From an uncultured Clostridia bacterium (GTDB lineage: Bacteria > Bacillota > Clostridia > TANB77 > CAG-508): a stretch of 64,000 nucleotides of DNA. Made by a program: the position numbers and the translations under genes. The stretch lies in contig CANPZF010000006.1 in assembly GCA_947589015.1 (NCBI GenBank), forward strand, positions 1 to 64,000. Reading direction: 5' to 3'. The notes below the pieces were generated by a model, which saw only the letters and a list, made by a program, of their open reading frames with translations, did no database searches and was not told the origin of the DNA. This document shows, in pieces, positions 1 to 8,987 of this stretch (positions are counted from its first letter, which is position 1; each line of letters opens with the position of its first letter).

Positions 1-160
1 GTGGTTAAAAACATTATATCATATTGGTATTTCCTTTTTTATATCTTAGTGTGACATATCTATTGTAAACCTATAATCTAAAAATTATTACTAGCCAAAC
101 TATTTAGTTTCATTTACACTTGATTATTATATTACTTTAAGTTATAATATATACAGTTAT

Positions 161-234
<74 letters not shown>

Positions 235-486
235 TAATACTTTTTCGTCGAACTACTAAAAAGTATTGAAATAAGCGAGTTTGAGGAAAGCAAAAAGTGA
301 ACATCGTATCACTTTATATAAGTTGATTTAGTCGGCTTATTTTTTGCATTTTACAATATTTTACAATGTTAAATGTACAAAATAGCCTCAAAATTTTGAA
401 AGCAGGTATTTAATTAGAGTAAGTACCAAAGATTAAGCACATTAAAAATTTATTATTATAACATTTACATAATATTTATTTTACAT

Positions 487-657
487 ATTACCAGATGTCT
501 TTCATTGTTTATTCGCCATTTCGGAACTCATCAGTTTCAGGCTTTCGCATTGCGGCTCAATTGTTCTCTTATCTACACTTACTTTTGACATTACTGCTTC
601 AAAGCCAAGTCTAGATACTGGCTGTTGGTTAGATTTTACCAGGTAGGACTTCCACCT
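487..657 (-). ncRNA. Group II intron fragment (domain I region)
   Basis: Read on the minus strand, this stretch carries the run of motifs typical of bacterial group II intron 5' regions: GGTGGAAGTCCTACC, AACCAACAGCCAGTAT, GACTTGGCTTTGAAGCAGTAATGTC, AGCCGCAATGCGAAAGCCTG and GATGAGTTCCGAAATGGCGAA occur in the usual order. The GTGYG 5' end is not seen. No intron RT or domain V follows to the left, so it is a truncated relic abutting the 3' end of the transposase fragment. Bases 235-486 hold no gene I can support. Confidence 0.7.
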
Positions 658-658
658 A

Positions 659-1678
659 CTATATGGTATTAGCTTTTTTAATTAGTTTAGAATTTTCTTT
701 ATATTTTTCCAAAAAGTTTTCGTAAGCAAGTTTAGAATTGTAGAGGTTAGAGGCAGTATAGATTTGTTTAAAATCTGCAATTATTTGTTTAGCCTTCTTT
801 TTATCAAGAATGCTATAAATATTTCTAACAATATGAACAATACATCTTTGAGTTTTAGTCTTAGGAAAGACTTTTTCAATAGCATCAGAAAGACCTGTAA
901 GACCATCCATAGAAACAAAAAGAATATCTTCAACGCCTCTAGAACGAATTTCTTCAAAAACAGTAGTCCAGAAGAAAGCAGACTCAGATTCATTCATCCA
1001 AATACCTAAAACATCTTTAACACCATCTTTATTAATACCAAGCATAACATAAATAGCAGTTTTTTCACTAATTAAATCTTTTTTTACAGGAGCATACAAG
1101 CAATCTACATAGATGAAAGGATAAAAGTTTTCTAAAGGTCTATTTTGCCATTTAGTAACCTCTTGGCTAACAGCAGAAGTTAAATTGCTAATAGTTTCAA
1201 TACTTAGTTCTACTTTATATATTTGCTTAATCATATCACTAATATCTTTAAGAGACATACCTTTTGCATACATAGCAATAGCAATATCATCAAAGCCTTC
1301 TAAAACTTTTTGCCTCTTTTTAACGATTTGAGGTTCAAACTTACCATCTCTATCTCTAGGTGGACAAATGGTTATTTCACCATAATCAGTTTTAACTTTT
1401 TTTCCTTTAGAAGTAGAACCATTTCTTCTGTTAGAATTTTGCTTTAAAGCATGATTACCTTTTGAATATCCTAAAAACTCATCTAATTCAGCATCAAGTA
1501 ATCTTTGAATTACTTTACCTCTAAGGTCATTAAAAACATTAGAAACATCTTTACCAGTTTTCATAGAATTAGAATTTAAAATCATGTTAACAATCTGCTC
1601 TTGCTCAGGAGTCATATATCTAGGATCAGAAGGATCAAATTGTTTTTTCTTGTTTTTATTTTTTAAATCATTACTCAT
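659..1678 (-). pseudogene. IS256-family transposase, C-terminally truncated
   Basis: A mutator-type (IS256) DDE transposase of 339 residues; family members run to about 400. The N-terminal DNA-binding region is followed by the catalytic fold: the first Asp in FIYVDCLYAPV and the second in SMDGLTGLSDAI, followed by TQRCIVHIVRN. The region that should carry the catalytic Glu (IYTTNAIE-like) is missing, because the frame stops at KKANTI where group II intron sequence begins. It is therefore probably inactive. Its ATG overlaps the stop of the upstream frame (TAATG), which suggests translational coupling within one element. Confidence 0.85.
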
Positions 1679-2459
1679 TAAAAATATACCTCCATTTTCT
1701 TAGGATAAAGTTCATAAAGAGAGTTGATAAGTTTTACCCAACCCTTTTTAGAATAAGTTAAACCTCTTTCAAAAGAAGAAATGTAATCAAGGAAATGTTC
1801 TTGAACCATAATTATATTATTAAGCAAAGGTTGGCGTTCATTTAGTTTATTAACATGTCTTTTAAATTCTCTAATAGCATAATACTGATAAAGTAATTTT
1901 CTAATATCATAGGGATATTTGTACAAGTTAATAATATCTTTTTCCTGTTTTTCAAAAACAGATAAAACAAGTTGATTATCAAAAATTGCTGTTTAAAAAG
2001 GTCAATTTTATCCTTACAAGTCTTAATATCTTCAGCTAAAAAAAGATTCTTAAGTTGAATTTCTAAATATCTAGAAGTTTTAGTAGCAAAAAAGATATCA
2101 ATAGAAGCCATAATATCTTCAGGGGAACGAACAATTTCAATGTCATTATATACAATCTTAGCATATCTTTCAATATTTTTATTTTGAGGAGTTACAAGAA
2201 ACATTATATTAATTAAGTTTTTAGCTTTAAAATCCTGAAAAACATTAAGCCAAAAGCGATTATCTAAAGTATCTTCAAAATACAAAGCAATAACTCTTCT
2301 AGCACCTAAAGCAGTAAAACCATAGAAAATACATAAATTTTTAGGTTCAATGCCATCTTGAGTTTCAATTAGTATTTCCTTAACAATTACATATACAGAT
2401 ATGTAACTTCTTTCTAACTTTTTTTGAAATTCTTTTAAATCAATTTTTCTAACATACAT
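1678..2459 (-). pseudogene. Degenerate IS256-like ORF upstream of transposase, frameshifted
   Basis: Two overlapping frames join across a 5-T run near 1985-1989 into one product of about 260 residues. It resembles the C-terminal two thirds of an IS256 transposase: a segment like the second catalytic region, then YPYDIRKLLYQYYAIREFKRHVNKL, which parallels the IYTTNAIE-NRQLRK region. The catalytic positions are lost: the VTPQNKN stretch sits where the DG motif belongs, and AIRE replaces NAIE. The start chosen is the ATG at 2459, preceded by AAAGAGG. It is either an accessory ORF of the element or debris. This frameshift is a homopolymer indel, not a CGG site. Confidence 0.5.
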
Positions 2460-2484
2460 TTTATACCTCTTTCCGCACAAAAAA

Positions 2485-2527
2485 AACTGTGCAATTCAAA
2501 AATTTTATTTTTTGAATTTACACAGTT
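2485..2527 (-). terminator. Terminator after pilin 1 (or IS end)
   Basis: An imperfect inverted repeat (AACTGTGTAAATTCAAAAA against TTTTTGAATTGCACAGTT) is followed on the minus strand by a T run, which suits a Rho-independent terminator for the pilin gene that ends at 2563. As it lies at the edge of the IS, it could also be a terminal inverted repeat. Confidence 0.55.
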
Positions 2528-2562
2528 AAATTTATACTCTTAGTTTGAACTCTTTCAAAATT

Positions 2563-3930
2563 TTACCTAACGTACAATGCTGGGCGAAATCCAACAACCT
2601 CGGGCGTATTGTCTGGTGCGTAGCTGATGCGGGTAGAAACTGGACTGCTACTAGCATAGAATGCGTAACCGCCTCCTCTACAAATTCTGACGCTAGTGTA
2701 GAAGGCTTCCATTGTCCACTCATTCACATTTCCTGCCATATCATATATATTCTTCATTTGATATTCCTCATTACTTCCTGTTCCTCCTTCTAACAATTTA
2801 CCTGAATAATTTCCTTTCCCATTACTATCTGTTAAATATTGTTTTAATTCATTATCCTTACTTATCCATCTCATTACTGCATCCCATTGCACTCCATAAC
2901 ACAATGTACTTGTTACATTTGTATAGTTATTTTGGTCTGCAAAACCTCTTGCTACCTGCACAGCTCCTCCTTCTTCTTTTGTCATACTTTCTCCCCATGG
3001 TATACTATTGTATACTGTTGCTCCTTTTTTACACACCATTTCTCCTCTTATTCCTTCTTTAGTTGTATCTGTTGTCCCTGCCTCATATCTTCCTATATAA
3101 AATCCTCCATTTTCTTTTACACTTTTATACATCTTTTTTACTTCTTCTAATGTTTCTTTTGATGAATATTCCGTATCTGTACTTTCTGGGTTAGGCTCAT
3201 AACACTTTTCATCTGCTGCTTTATCTGTTACAAAACCTGCATCTGTATTACTCTGAAAATTATATCTTACAAATTTACTAAAATCTTCCACCGGCACCCA
3301 CACAAATTGATTTCCATTAGCTACTTTTGTTTTTCCTGTTTCTTCTGTGTCTTTTTCGTCATCTGATATTACTAGTCCCTTTTCTACATCATCTAACCCT
3401 GGCACTATTGCAAATCCTACTGGGATTTCTGCTGTTCCATTTTTTGTGTATTCCTTATTTTCTCCTTCCACCTTTTTTCCTACTTTTGCTTGCTTTATTG
3501 GTCCTTTTACCTTTCCTCCTTGTATTCTATACTTATTTCCACTTGGAAATACTACTTCTATTTTTTCTCCATTTCCATTTGCTGTTGCTCCTGTGTCTAA
3601 ATTGTCTAATTCATCCTGCAATCCTTCTATGTCATCTTCATTTGTGTCCACTGTGTATTTTCCTTTTTCCATATTTTTTGACACTTGCGTATTATATGCC
3701 AATTCCACTTGTTCCTTCTCTGTTGCGTTTTTTGTATTATCTGCTGCTCTTGATGCTTGATTTAATATTCCATTTTCTCCTGTTAATGTTGCTATACTTA
3801 CACCTGCAAGGATTAGCAATACTATTATCGTGATAACTAAAGCTATCAGTGTTATACCTTTTTCTTTTTTAGTATTATCTAAATTATATTTTTTGCTCAT
3901 CACTCTTGTTTCTTTCATTTTTAATTTCAT
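2563..3930 (-). CDS. Type IV pilin-like protein with FGE/C-lectin tail (probable DGR target)
   Basis: The product is 455 residues. The N-terminus has a prepilin-like site, KEKG/ITLIALV (cleavage after Gly25), and one hydrophobic helix, as in class III/IV pilins. From about residue 195 there is a formylglycine-generating-enzyme-like (C-type lectin fold) domain: FVWVPVEDF, YIGRYEAG, VQWDAVMRWI, MAGNVNEWT and a final GFRPALYVR. The last 42 residues match the layout of DGR variable regions in FGE-type targets. I place the start at the ATG at 3928-3930, with AAGGGAG 8 nt upstream; a longer TTG start at 4008 would lie in the -35 box. Promoter and leader are shared with the second pilin at 42688-44451. 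It is probably surface-exposed after export. Confidence 0.85.
   Translation of the reverse strand: MKLKMKETRVMSKKYNLDNTKKEKGITLIALVITIIVLLILAGVSIATLTGENGILNQASRAADNTKNATEKEQVELAYNTQVSKNMEKGKYTVDTNEDDIEGLQDELDNLDTGATANGNGEKIEVVFPSGNKYRIQGGKVKGPIKQAKVGKKVEGENKEYTKNGTAEIPVGFAIVPGLDDVEKGLVISDDEKDTEETGKTKVANGNQFVWVPVEDFSKFVRYNFQSNTDAGFVTDKAADEKCYEPNPESTDTEYSSKETLEEVKKMYKSVKENGGFYIGRYEAGTTDTTKEGIRGEMVCKKGATVYNSIPWGESMTKEEGGAVQVARGFADQNNYTNVTSTLCYGVQWDAVMRWISKDNELKQYLTDSNGKGNYSGKLLEGGTGSNEEYQMKNIYDMAGNVNEWTMEAFYTSVRICRGGGYAFYASSSPVSTRISYAPDNTPEVVGFRPALYVR
2566..2691 (-). other. Probable second DGR variable region (VR1), template not in window
   Basis: The 3' end of the pilin gene encodes RICRGGGYAFYASSSP...GFRPALYVR. 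It is about 50% G+C in a 28% background, and nearly all codons at the presumed variable positions end in C or T (TAC, TTC, TAT, GCT, AGC, GTT, TCT, ACC, ATC, GAC), as expected if they descend from AAC/AAT template codons. It does not match the template repeat at 41701-41812, and I see no second template in the window. Confidence 0.55.
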
Positions 3931-3956
3931 TAAAATTTCTCCCTTCTTTTGTTCTA

Positions 3957-4008
3957 TACATAATATGTTATGTATTTTTATTATAAAATATCTTTTTATT
4001 TTTTTCAA
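3957..4008 (-). promoter_or_regulatory. Pilin 1 promoter with palindromic operator-like site
   Basis: On the minus strand there is TTGAAA (4003-4008), a 17-nt spacer, TATAAT (3980-3985) and then the palindrome TACATAACATATTATGTA (3957-3974) over the expected transcription start. The block recurs almost base for base upstream of pilin 2 (44479-44530). The remaining intergenic DNA up to 4238 shows nothing else clear. Confidence 0.75.
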
Positions 4009-4238
4009 TATTTCTACTTTATTTAATATATTTGTAATATTTTTGAAATCATCTTGTAATATAATTCATATGTTTACATAATTTTTATATAATGTAATAG
4101 TAAATCAATATTTGCTAAGGTTATAAAAATACCGAAACTTAAACTATAAAACTTGCAAAATTTTAACTATTATGATAAATTATAAAATAAGCTTTTTTAT
4201 GGCTGAATAATTAGCAATATAAGGAATTTTTAATAACT

Positions 4239-5126
4239 ATGAAAAAATTAGTTGTATCAAATAACTATAACGGAAAAAAATTAAATAAATTTTTGTTAGA
4301 CAGTATCCCTACCTTATCTCAAAATCTTTTATACAAAACTCTACGAAAAAAAAATATAAAAATAAATGGTAAAAGAATTTCTAATAACATAACTATATAT
4401 GAAAATGATGAAATTCTAGTATATATTCCAGATAATTTATTAAAAAATAAATTTAATTTAAATATATTTTATGAAGATGAAAATATTTTAATTGTAAATA
4501 AACCTTATAATTTAGAAGTAACTGGAGAAAATAGTTTAACTTCTCACATTCACCAAATTTATTCTTCATTTTCCTTTAAACCAATGCCCTGTCATAGACT
4601 TGATAGAAATACTATTGGTCTTATTTTATATGCAAAAAATCAAGAATCTTTAAATATTTTATTAAACAAATTCAAGAATCATGAAATAGAAAAGCACTAC
4701 TTAGCTTTAGTTTATGGTCATCCAAAAGAAAATAAAAAAAGAGTTGAAAGTTTTTTATTTAAAGATAATAAAAAATCAATGGTATATATTAGTGACACAT
4801 TAAAAAAAGGTTATCAAAAAATAATTACTACTTATACAGTACTAGAGCAAATAGATGATGGTTCTTCTATATTAGATGTTGAAATAGAAACAGGTAAAAC
4901 ACATCAAATTAGAGCTCATCTTGCCTATTTAGGGTTTCCTATTATTGGTGATGGAAAATATGGAATAAATGAAATTAATAAAAAATTCCATAAAAAATAT
5001 CAAATGCTTTGTAGTTATATTATAAAATTTAATTTTATGGATGATAATAATTTACTTGATTATTTAAAAAATAAATCTTTTTTTCTAAATGTTAAGCTAG
5101 ATAAAAATATGAATTTTATATTTTAA
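4239..5126 (+). CDS. RluA-family 23S rRNA/tRNA pseudouridine synthase
   Basis: A 295-residue protein with an N-terminal S4-like RNA-binding region (about 1-70, KTLRKKNIKINGKRIS) and the RluA catalytic motif HRLDRNTIGLILYAK near residue 119, where the Asp is the nucleophile. ETGKTHQIRAHLAYLGFPIIGD is the second conserved block. It isomerises uridines in structured RNA, but the exact target cannot be read from sequence. It is a single gene with its own terminator at 5131-5160. Confidence 0.93.
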   Translation: MKKLVVSNNYNGKKLNKFLLDSIPTLSQNLLYKTLRKKNIKINGKRISNNITIYENDEILVYIPDNLLKNKFNLNIFYEDENILIVNKPYNLEVTGENSLTSHIHQIYSSFSFKPMPCHRLDRNTIGLILYAKNQESLNILLNKFKNHEIEKHYLALVYGHPKENKKRVESFLFKDNKKSMVYISDTLKKGYQKIITTYTVLEQIDDGSSILDVEIETGKTHQIRAHLAYLGFPIIGDGKYGINEINKKFHKKYQMLCSYIIKFNFMDDNNLLDYLKNKSFFLNVKLDKNMNFIF

Positions 5127-5130
5127 TTTT

Positions 5131-5160
5131 ACTAGTCCTTATAATAAAGGGCTAGTTTTT
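5131..5160 (+). terminator. Terminator of the RluA-family gene
   Basis: Stem ACTAGTCCTT/AAGGGCTAGT (one G:U pair) followed by a T run just after the stop codon. Confidence 0.85.
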
Positions 5161-5248
5161 TTATTAATATAAAACACACAAAAAAGTACAAACTCATATA
5201 ATACAAGAGTAGCATCATTATGTTATTACATAGGAAGGAGGTAAAAAA

Positions 5249-5743
5249 ATGTCAAATACCAAAACTCTTATCATAGGTACATTATTAGTAGTAACATTAG
5301 CCATGTGCATAGGTTATTCTGCATTTGCCACTCAATTAAATATAAATGGAACAGCTGAAGTTACTGGCGAATGGAATGTAAAAATAATTAATATTGAAGC
5401 TCAAAATGTTAGTGATGGTTGCGATTATGGAACTCCTCAATTTACTGATACTAGCGCAACATTTGATGCTAAATTAATGAAACCTGGAGATTCAATAACT
5501 TATGTAATAACAATACAAAATGCCGGAACTATTGATGCTACATTAAATAATATAACCTGTACACCAGATGAAAATGGCTCACCAGCCATTATATATACAA
5601 ATACTGAACCTGCAAGTTCTCTAAAAGCTGGGGATCAAACGACCTTCTCAGTAAATGTTATATATGATTCCAAATCTACAGAAGTGCCTTCAATAAAAAC
5701 TAAAACAATAACAGGTACTATCGAATATGTACAAGAACAATAG
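5249..5743 (+). CDS. TasA/CalY-like secreted protein with SipW-type signal peptide
   Basis: A 164-residue exported protein. The N-terminus has the layout of SipW-dependent signal peptides: a short polar start, a hydrophobic stretch (LIIGTLLVVTLAMCIGYSAFA) and an early TQLNINGTAEVTGEW, as in TasA/camelysin proteins. The rest is a beta-rich Ig-like fold with MKPGDSITYVITIQNAGTIDA. The neighbouring SipW-type peptidase (5824) is its likely processing enzyme. A role in surface fibres or matrix is inferred from TasA; direct homology is limited. The RBS is GGAAGGAGG. Confidence 0.8.
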   Translation: MSNTKTLIIGTLLVVTLAMCIGYSAFATQLNINGTAEVTGEWNVKIINIEAQNVSDGCDYGTPQFTDTSATFDAKLMKPGDSITYVITIQNAGTIDATLNNITCTPDENGSPAIIYTNTEPASSLKAGDQTTFSVNVIYDSKSTEVPSIKTKTITGTIEYVQEQ

Positions 5744-5823
5744 TAATACACATGCTTATGAAAAATATAAACAGATAATAGGAAAGCATAGTCTTTCCTA
5801 TTATCTTTAAATAAGGTGAAACT

Positions 5824-6969
5824 ATGAGAATTTTAAAAAATAAAAATTTATTAATAATTGTAATTATTTATTTATGTGTAATGATTAATTTACTTTTAAA
5901 AAATGATGTATTCTTTAGTCATATAGTAAATCCGCTATTTTGGTTATGTATTTCGCTTTATGTAATATGGGATATAAAAAATTCATATTTGCGATTATGT
6001 ATTGCAAGAAAATATACTATAAACATGATTATAATCTCCTCTCTTCACATATGTTTTTACTTTTATATAGGTTATATTTTTGGATTTTCTAAAAGTCCTT
6101 ATAATCATGAAATATTAACTATGTTTAAAAATATTATAATTAAACTCATCCCTATTGTTGGTATTGAAATGACAAGAAATATCATTATAACTAGAAATAA
6201 AAGCAACAAAATCCTATTGGCATTTGTAGCAATTATTGGGGTATTATTAGAAATTAATTATAATACATTAATTAATATATTTCCAAATAAAGAAGCATTT
6301 TTTAAATATGTTTGTTCAACAATATTACCAACATTTGCATGTAGTATTTTGTACACATATTTAGACTTTAATAATTCTTTTTTACTTGTATTAATATATA
6401 GATTTTTCAAAGATTTAATAGTCTTTCTAATACCTATTTTGCCTGATTTAGACTGGTTTGTTACAGCTTCTATAAATATATTATCACCTACTCTAGTTTA
6501 TATATTATTTAAATATAAATTTGCAAAACAAAGAAAAAATCACATAAAAAAATCTCAAAATATTTTTGAAAAAATTAGTTATTCAATAACACTTATTTTT
6601 TTAGTTGGTTTGATTTGTTTTATGTTAGGTGCATTTAAATATGAACCAATTACTATTCTTTCAAATAGTATGAGTCCATTATTTAATCGTGGCGACGTTG
6701 TTATTTTCAGAAAAATAAATGATAGTAATCTAAATGAAATCTCGAAAAATTCTATAATTATTTATAGTATAGAAAATCAAAATATTGCTCATCGTGTTGT
6801 TGATAAAATTGAAAAAAATAATACTATATCCTATCAAACCAAAGGTGATAGCAATAATGTAGCTGATACAAATCTAGTACAAATAAATCAAATTAAGGGT
6901 GTTTATTTATTCCATATTAAATACATCGGTTTTCCGTCTGTTTGGCTATATGACTATTTTAATAAGTAA
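5824..6969 (+). CDS. SipW-like (ER-type) signal peptidase I with multi-TM N-terminus
   Basis: 381 residues. Residues 1 to about 265 form seven or eight membrane segments. The S26 peptidase domain follows: catalytic Ser in ILSNSMSPLFNRGDVV (near 282) and His in NIAHRVVDKIE (near 322). His in place of the bacterial general-base Lys marks the ER/archaeal/SipW subtype. TKGDSNNVADTNLV is the third conserved box. The extra membrane domain makes it longer than B. subtilis SipW (190). It lies 80 nt after its presumed substrate. Confidence 0.88.
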   Translation: MRILKNKNLLIIVIIYLCVMINLLLKNDVFFSHIVNPLFWLCISLYVIWDIKNSYLRLCIARKYTINMIIISSLHICFYFYIGYIFGFSKSPYNHEILTMFKNIIIKLIPIVGIEMTRNIIITRNKSNKILLAFVAIIGVLLEINYNTLINIFPNKEAFFKYVCSTILPTFACSILYTYLDFNNSFLLVLIYRFFKDLIVFLIPILPDLDWFVTASINILSPTLVYILFKYKFAKQRKNHIKKSQNIFEKISYSITLIFLVGLICFMLGAFKYEPITILSNSMSPLFNRGDVVIFRKINDSNLNEISKNSIIIYSIENQNIAHRVVDKIEKNNTISYQTKGDSNNVADTNLVQINQIKGVYLFHIKYIGFPSVWLYDYFNK

Positions 6970-7008
6970 AACTCAAAAGTTAAAATAAAATAAGGAGGGA
7001 TAATAAAT

Positions 7009-8043
7009 ATGTCAAATAATAAAAAAACTAATTGTATTATTGTAATTATTATAATCTTATCTATACTTGGAATCACTCTTATTAAATATGGCTTACAATC
7101 TGGAAATACTATAATTCCTATTTATAGTTATACAGCTCAAAAAACTGATAATTATAATGTTCTATTAAAACCTAATACATTTTATGAAACTGAAACACTT
7201 CCAGCTGGTGGTTACTATGCTTCAAAATCTATTTATACCTATAACATAAACCTTATGTATGATTTTAAATCTAGCCAAAAAGCTAATATAGAATATAATT
7301 ATACCATTACCGCTAATTTAGTAGGAACAGCTATAGATAATGACAATAAAAATAAAGAAGTTTGGAATAGAACTTTCATCATAAAAGATAATACTAATAG
7401 TATCCAGGAAAATATAGATTCATTTTCTATTAATGAGCCAGTAAATATTGATTATGACTATTATAACAATGTAGCTCGTTCTTATGAAAAAGCATATGGA
7501 ATTACAATCAATGCAATATTAAAAATTCGTTTTAATATTTCTTATTCTATTAGTGCTGATGTTTTAGGTTCAGATGTTGAAAATGTTGAAGATTATATTG
7601 AATTAGATATTCCTATAACTTCTACTATAAGTGAAGTTCAAAAAAACTATGAAAATGTAACATCTAAAGACATTACTTTACCAATGGAAAATACTAGACT
7701 ACCACAAAAGACATCTTTGGCAATAGGTATATCATTAATAATAGTAGCACTAGTAACAATGATGATAACTATAAATAAAAAAATGAAATCTCCTGAAATA
7801 ATGTATAATCACAAACTAAAACATATTTTTAAGTATTATAGAGATTTAATAGTAACAGTTTCTGATAAACCAACTTTCTCAAGCTTGCAAATAATGAATG
7901 TTTCTATTATTGATGATTTAATTGATGTAGCAGAACAAACCCAAAATAATATAATCTATTATAAAACCCCTAATAAAAAGCAAAGTAACTTTTATGTAAT
8001 TGTTGATAATTATGTATATGTTTATACATTATCAGTAAAATAA
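7009..8043 (+). CDS. DUF5305-like membrane protein of the SipW operon
   Basis: 344 residues. There is one N-terminal membrane helix (about 10-28), an external beta-rich region with the family-like opening YNVLLKPNTFYETETLPAGGYY, a second helix (about 236-255), and a basic cytoplasmic tail of some 80 residues. DUF5305 proteins commonly sit beside SipW-type peptidases, so a role with the TasA-like substrate is likely; the biochemical function is unknown. The RBS is AAGGAGGG. It is the last gene of the operon, ahead of a bidirectional terminator. Confidence 0.7.
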   Translation: MSNNKKTNCIIVIIIILSILGITLIKYGLQSGNTIIPIYSYTAQKTDNYNVLLKPNTFYETETLPAGGYYASKSIYTYNINLMYDFKSSQKANIEYNYTITANLVGTAIDNDNKNKEVWNRTFIIKDNTNSIQENIDSFSINEPVNIDYDYYNNVARSYEKAYGITINAILKIRFNISYSISADVLGSDVENVEDYIELDIPITSTISEVQKNYENVTSKDITLPMENTRLPQKTSLAIGISLIIVALVTMMITINKKMKSPEIMYNHKLKHIFKYYRDLIVTVSDKPTFSSLQIMNVSIIDDLIDVAEQTQNNIIYYKTPNKKQSNFYVIVDNYVYVYTLSVK

Positions 8044-8052
8044 AGTTTTATA

Positions 8053-8085
8053 TATGGGAATAGTTTTTATAAAACTATTCCCATA
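8053..8085. terminator. Bidirectional terminator
   Basis: Perfect 15-bp stem TATGGGAATAGTTTT/AAAACTATTCCCATA with a 3-nt loop, placed between the plus-strand SipW operon and the minus-strand gene ending at 8108. Confidence 0.85.
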
Positions 8086-8107
8086 ATATCTATAATTTTA
8101 AATTCAA

Positions 8108-8626
8108 TTAAGATATTATATATTCATATTTTTGATATTCTGGTTCATATTTTTTTATTAATTTTATAAAATTCTTACAATGCGTTTTATATCTTAAATG
8201 ACAATATTGATGTAGTACTACATAATCAATAGTCTTTCTATTATACATAACTATTTGAGGATTTATAGTTATTTTGTTGTTTTCACATTTTCCTAATACA
8301 TTATTTATTTTCTTTATTTCATAATCTTCTGGTGCAAACCCTAATAAAATTCTCATTTTTTCCATTGCTCTTTCTATTTCAACTTTTGCAATCTGTTCAT
8401 ACATTTTTTCAATCGCTAAGTCTAAAATTTGTTCATTAGATGTTCTTTTATATCTATTTGGAAGTGATATTTTTATGGTTAAATTTTCTATATTTAATTC
8501 TGCCATTTTTATATTTTTATATTCAATTTTCACTTTGTAATTAATTCCTAAAATTGGTACAGGATGTCTCTCTATCACTGCTTTACTAATATTTCTAACT
8601 TTTATTTTTTTACCTACCATATTCAT
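8108..8626 (-). CDS. YgjP/SprT-like metallopeptidase-family protein lacking the catalytic Glu
   Basis: 172 residues from the ATG at 8624-8626 (AGGAG 8 nt upstream; a GTG start would add three residues). The fold signature is that of YgjP-type M48 proteins: beta-rich N-terminal half, then VVLHQYCHLRYKTHCKNFIKLIKKYEPEY at 136 onward. The family motif is HELCH-(x)5-H. Here it is HQYCH, so the general-base Glu is Gln, while all three metal-ligand His positions remain. It is either a catalytically dead relative or a one-base change in an active gene. Confidence 0.75.
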   Translation of the reverse strand: MNMVGKKIKVRNISKAVIERHPVPILGINYKVKIEYKNIKMAELNIENLTIKISLPNRYKRTSNEQILDLAIEKMYEQIAKVEIERAMEKMRILLGFAPEDYEIKKINNVLGKCENNKITINPQIVMYNRKTIDYVVLHQYCHLRYKTHCKNFIKLIKKYEPEYQKYEYIIS

Positions 8627-8778
8627 TATTATCACTCCTAATAGAATTTTTGTTTTGCGAATTGTTGTTCGTTTTTTTGTTGTTTACATTTTATACTCTA
8701 TATAAAAAATTGTCAATAGTTTTTTTAAAATTTTTCAAATTTTTGCTACAGGATAATGATTACAAACTTAGAATATGC

Positions 8779-8871
8779 GAAAATGCTTATATATTAATAT
8801 TTGCAGTCAAGACCCGGATTGTTACACCCCAAATATGTTTTGACAAAATATATTAATATATAAGCATTTTC
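8779..8871. repeat. Long perfect inverted repeat with 49-nt loop
   Basis: Arms GAAAATGCTTATATATTAATAT (8779-8800) and its exact complement (8850-8871) flank TTGCAGTCAAGACCC...GTTTTGACAAAAT. It lies in a 360-nt gap (8627-8987) with no convincing gene; short frames there are AT-rich noise. It could be a MITE-like remnant or a structured RNA. Confidence 0.75.
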
Positions 8872-8987
8872 ATAGCTAATTTTTAAAACATTATCTTATA
8901 GCAAATTTTGTTCACAATATTACTACCGTAAATAAAAAGAACTCTATAAAAAACTTAGAGTCCTTAATTTATATTTTAATAATATTT

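Noticed and set aside
1985-1990. Frameshift in the degenerate IS ORF as another CGGN site
   Set aside because: There is no CGG in frame; the break is a T-run length change, ordinary decay or a homopolymer error.
2545-2793. Plus-strand ORF across the pilin C-terminus
   Set aside because: Shadow of the GC-richer variable region; no RBS and no family resemblance.
3327-3833. Leu/Phe-rich plus-strand ORFs opposite pilin genes and other AT-rich genes
   Set aside because: Low-complexity antisense frames caused by composition; the minus-strand proteins have clear domains.
8650-8856. 68-codon ORF in the intergenic region
   Set aside because: No RBS, runs into the inverted repeat, composition of random AT-rich DNA.
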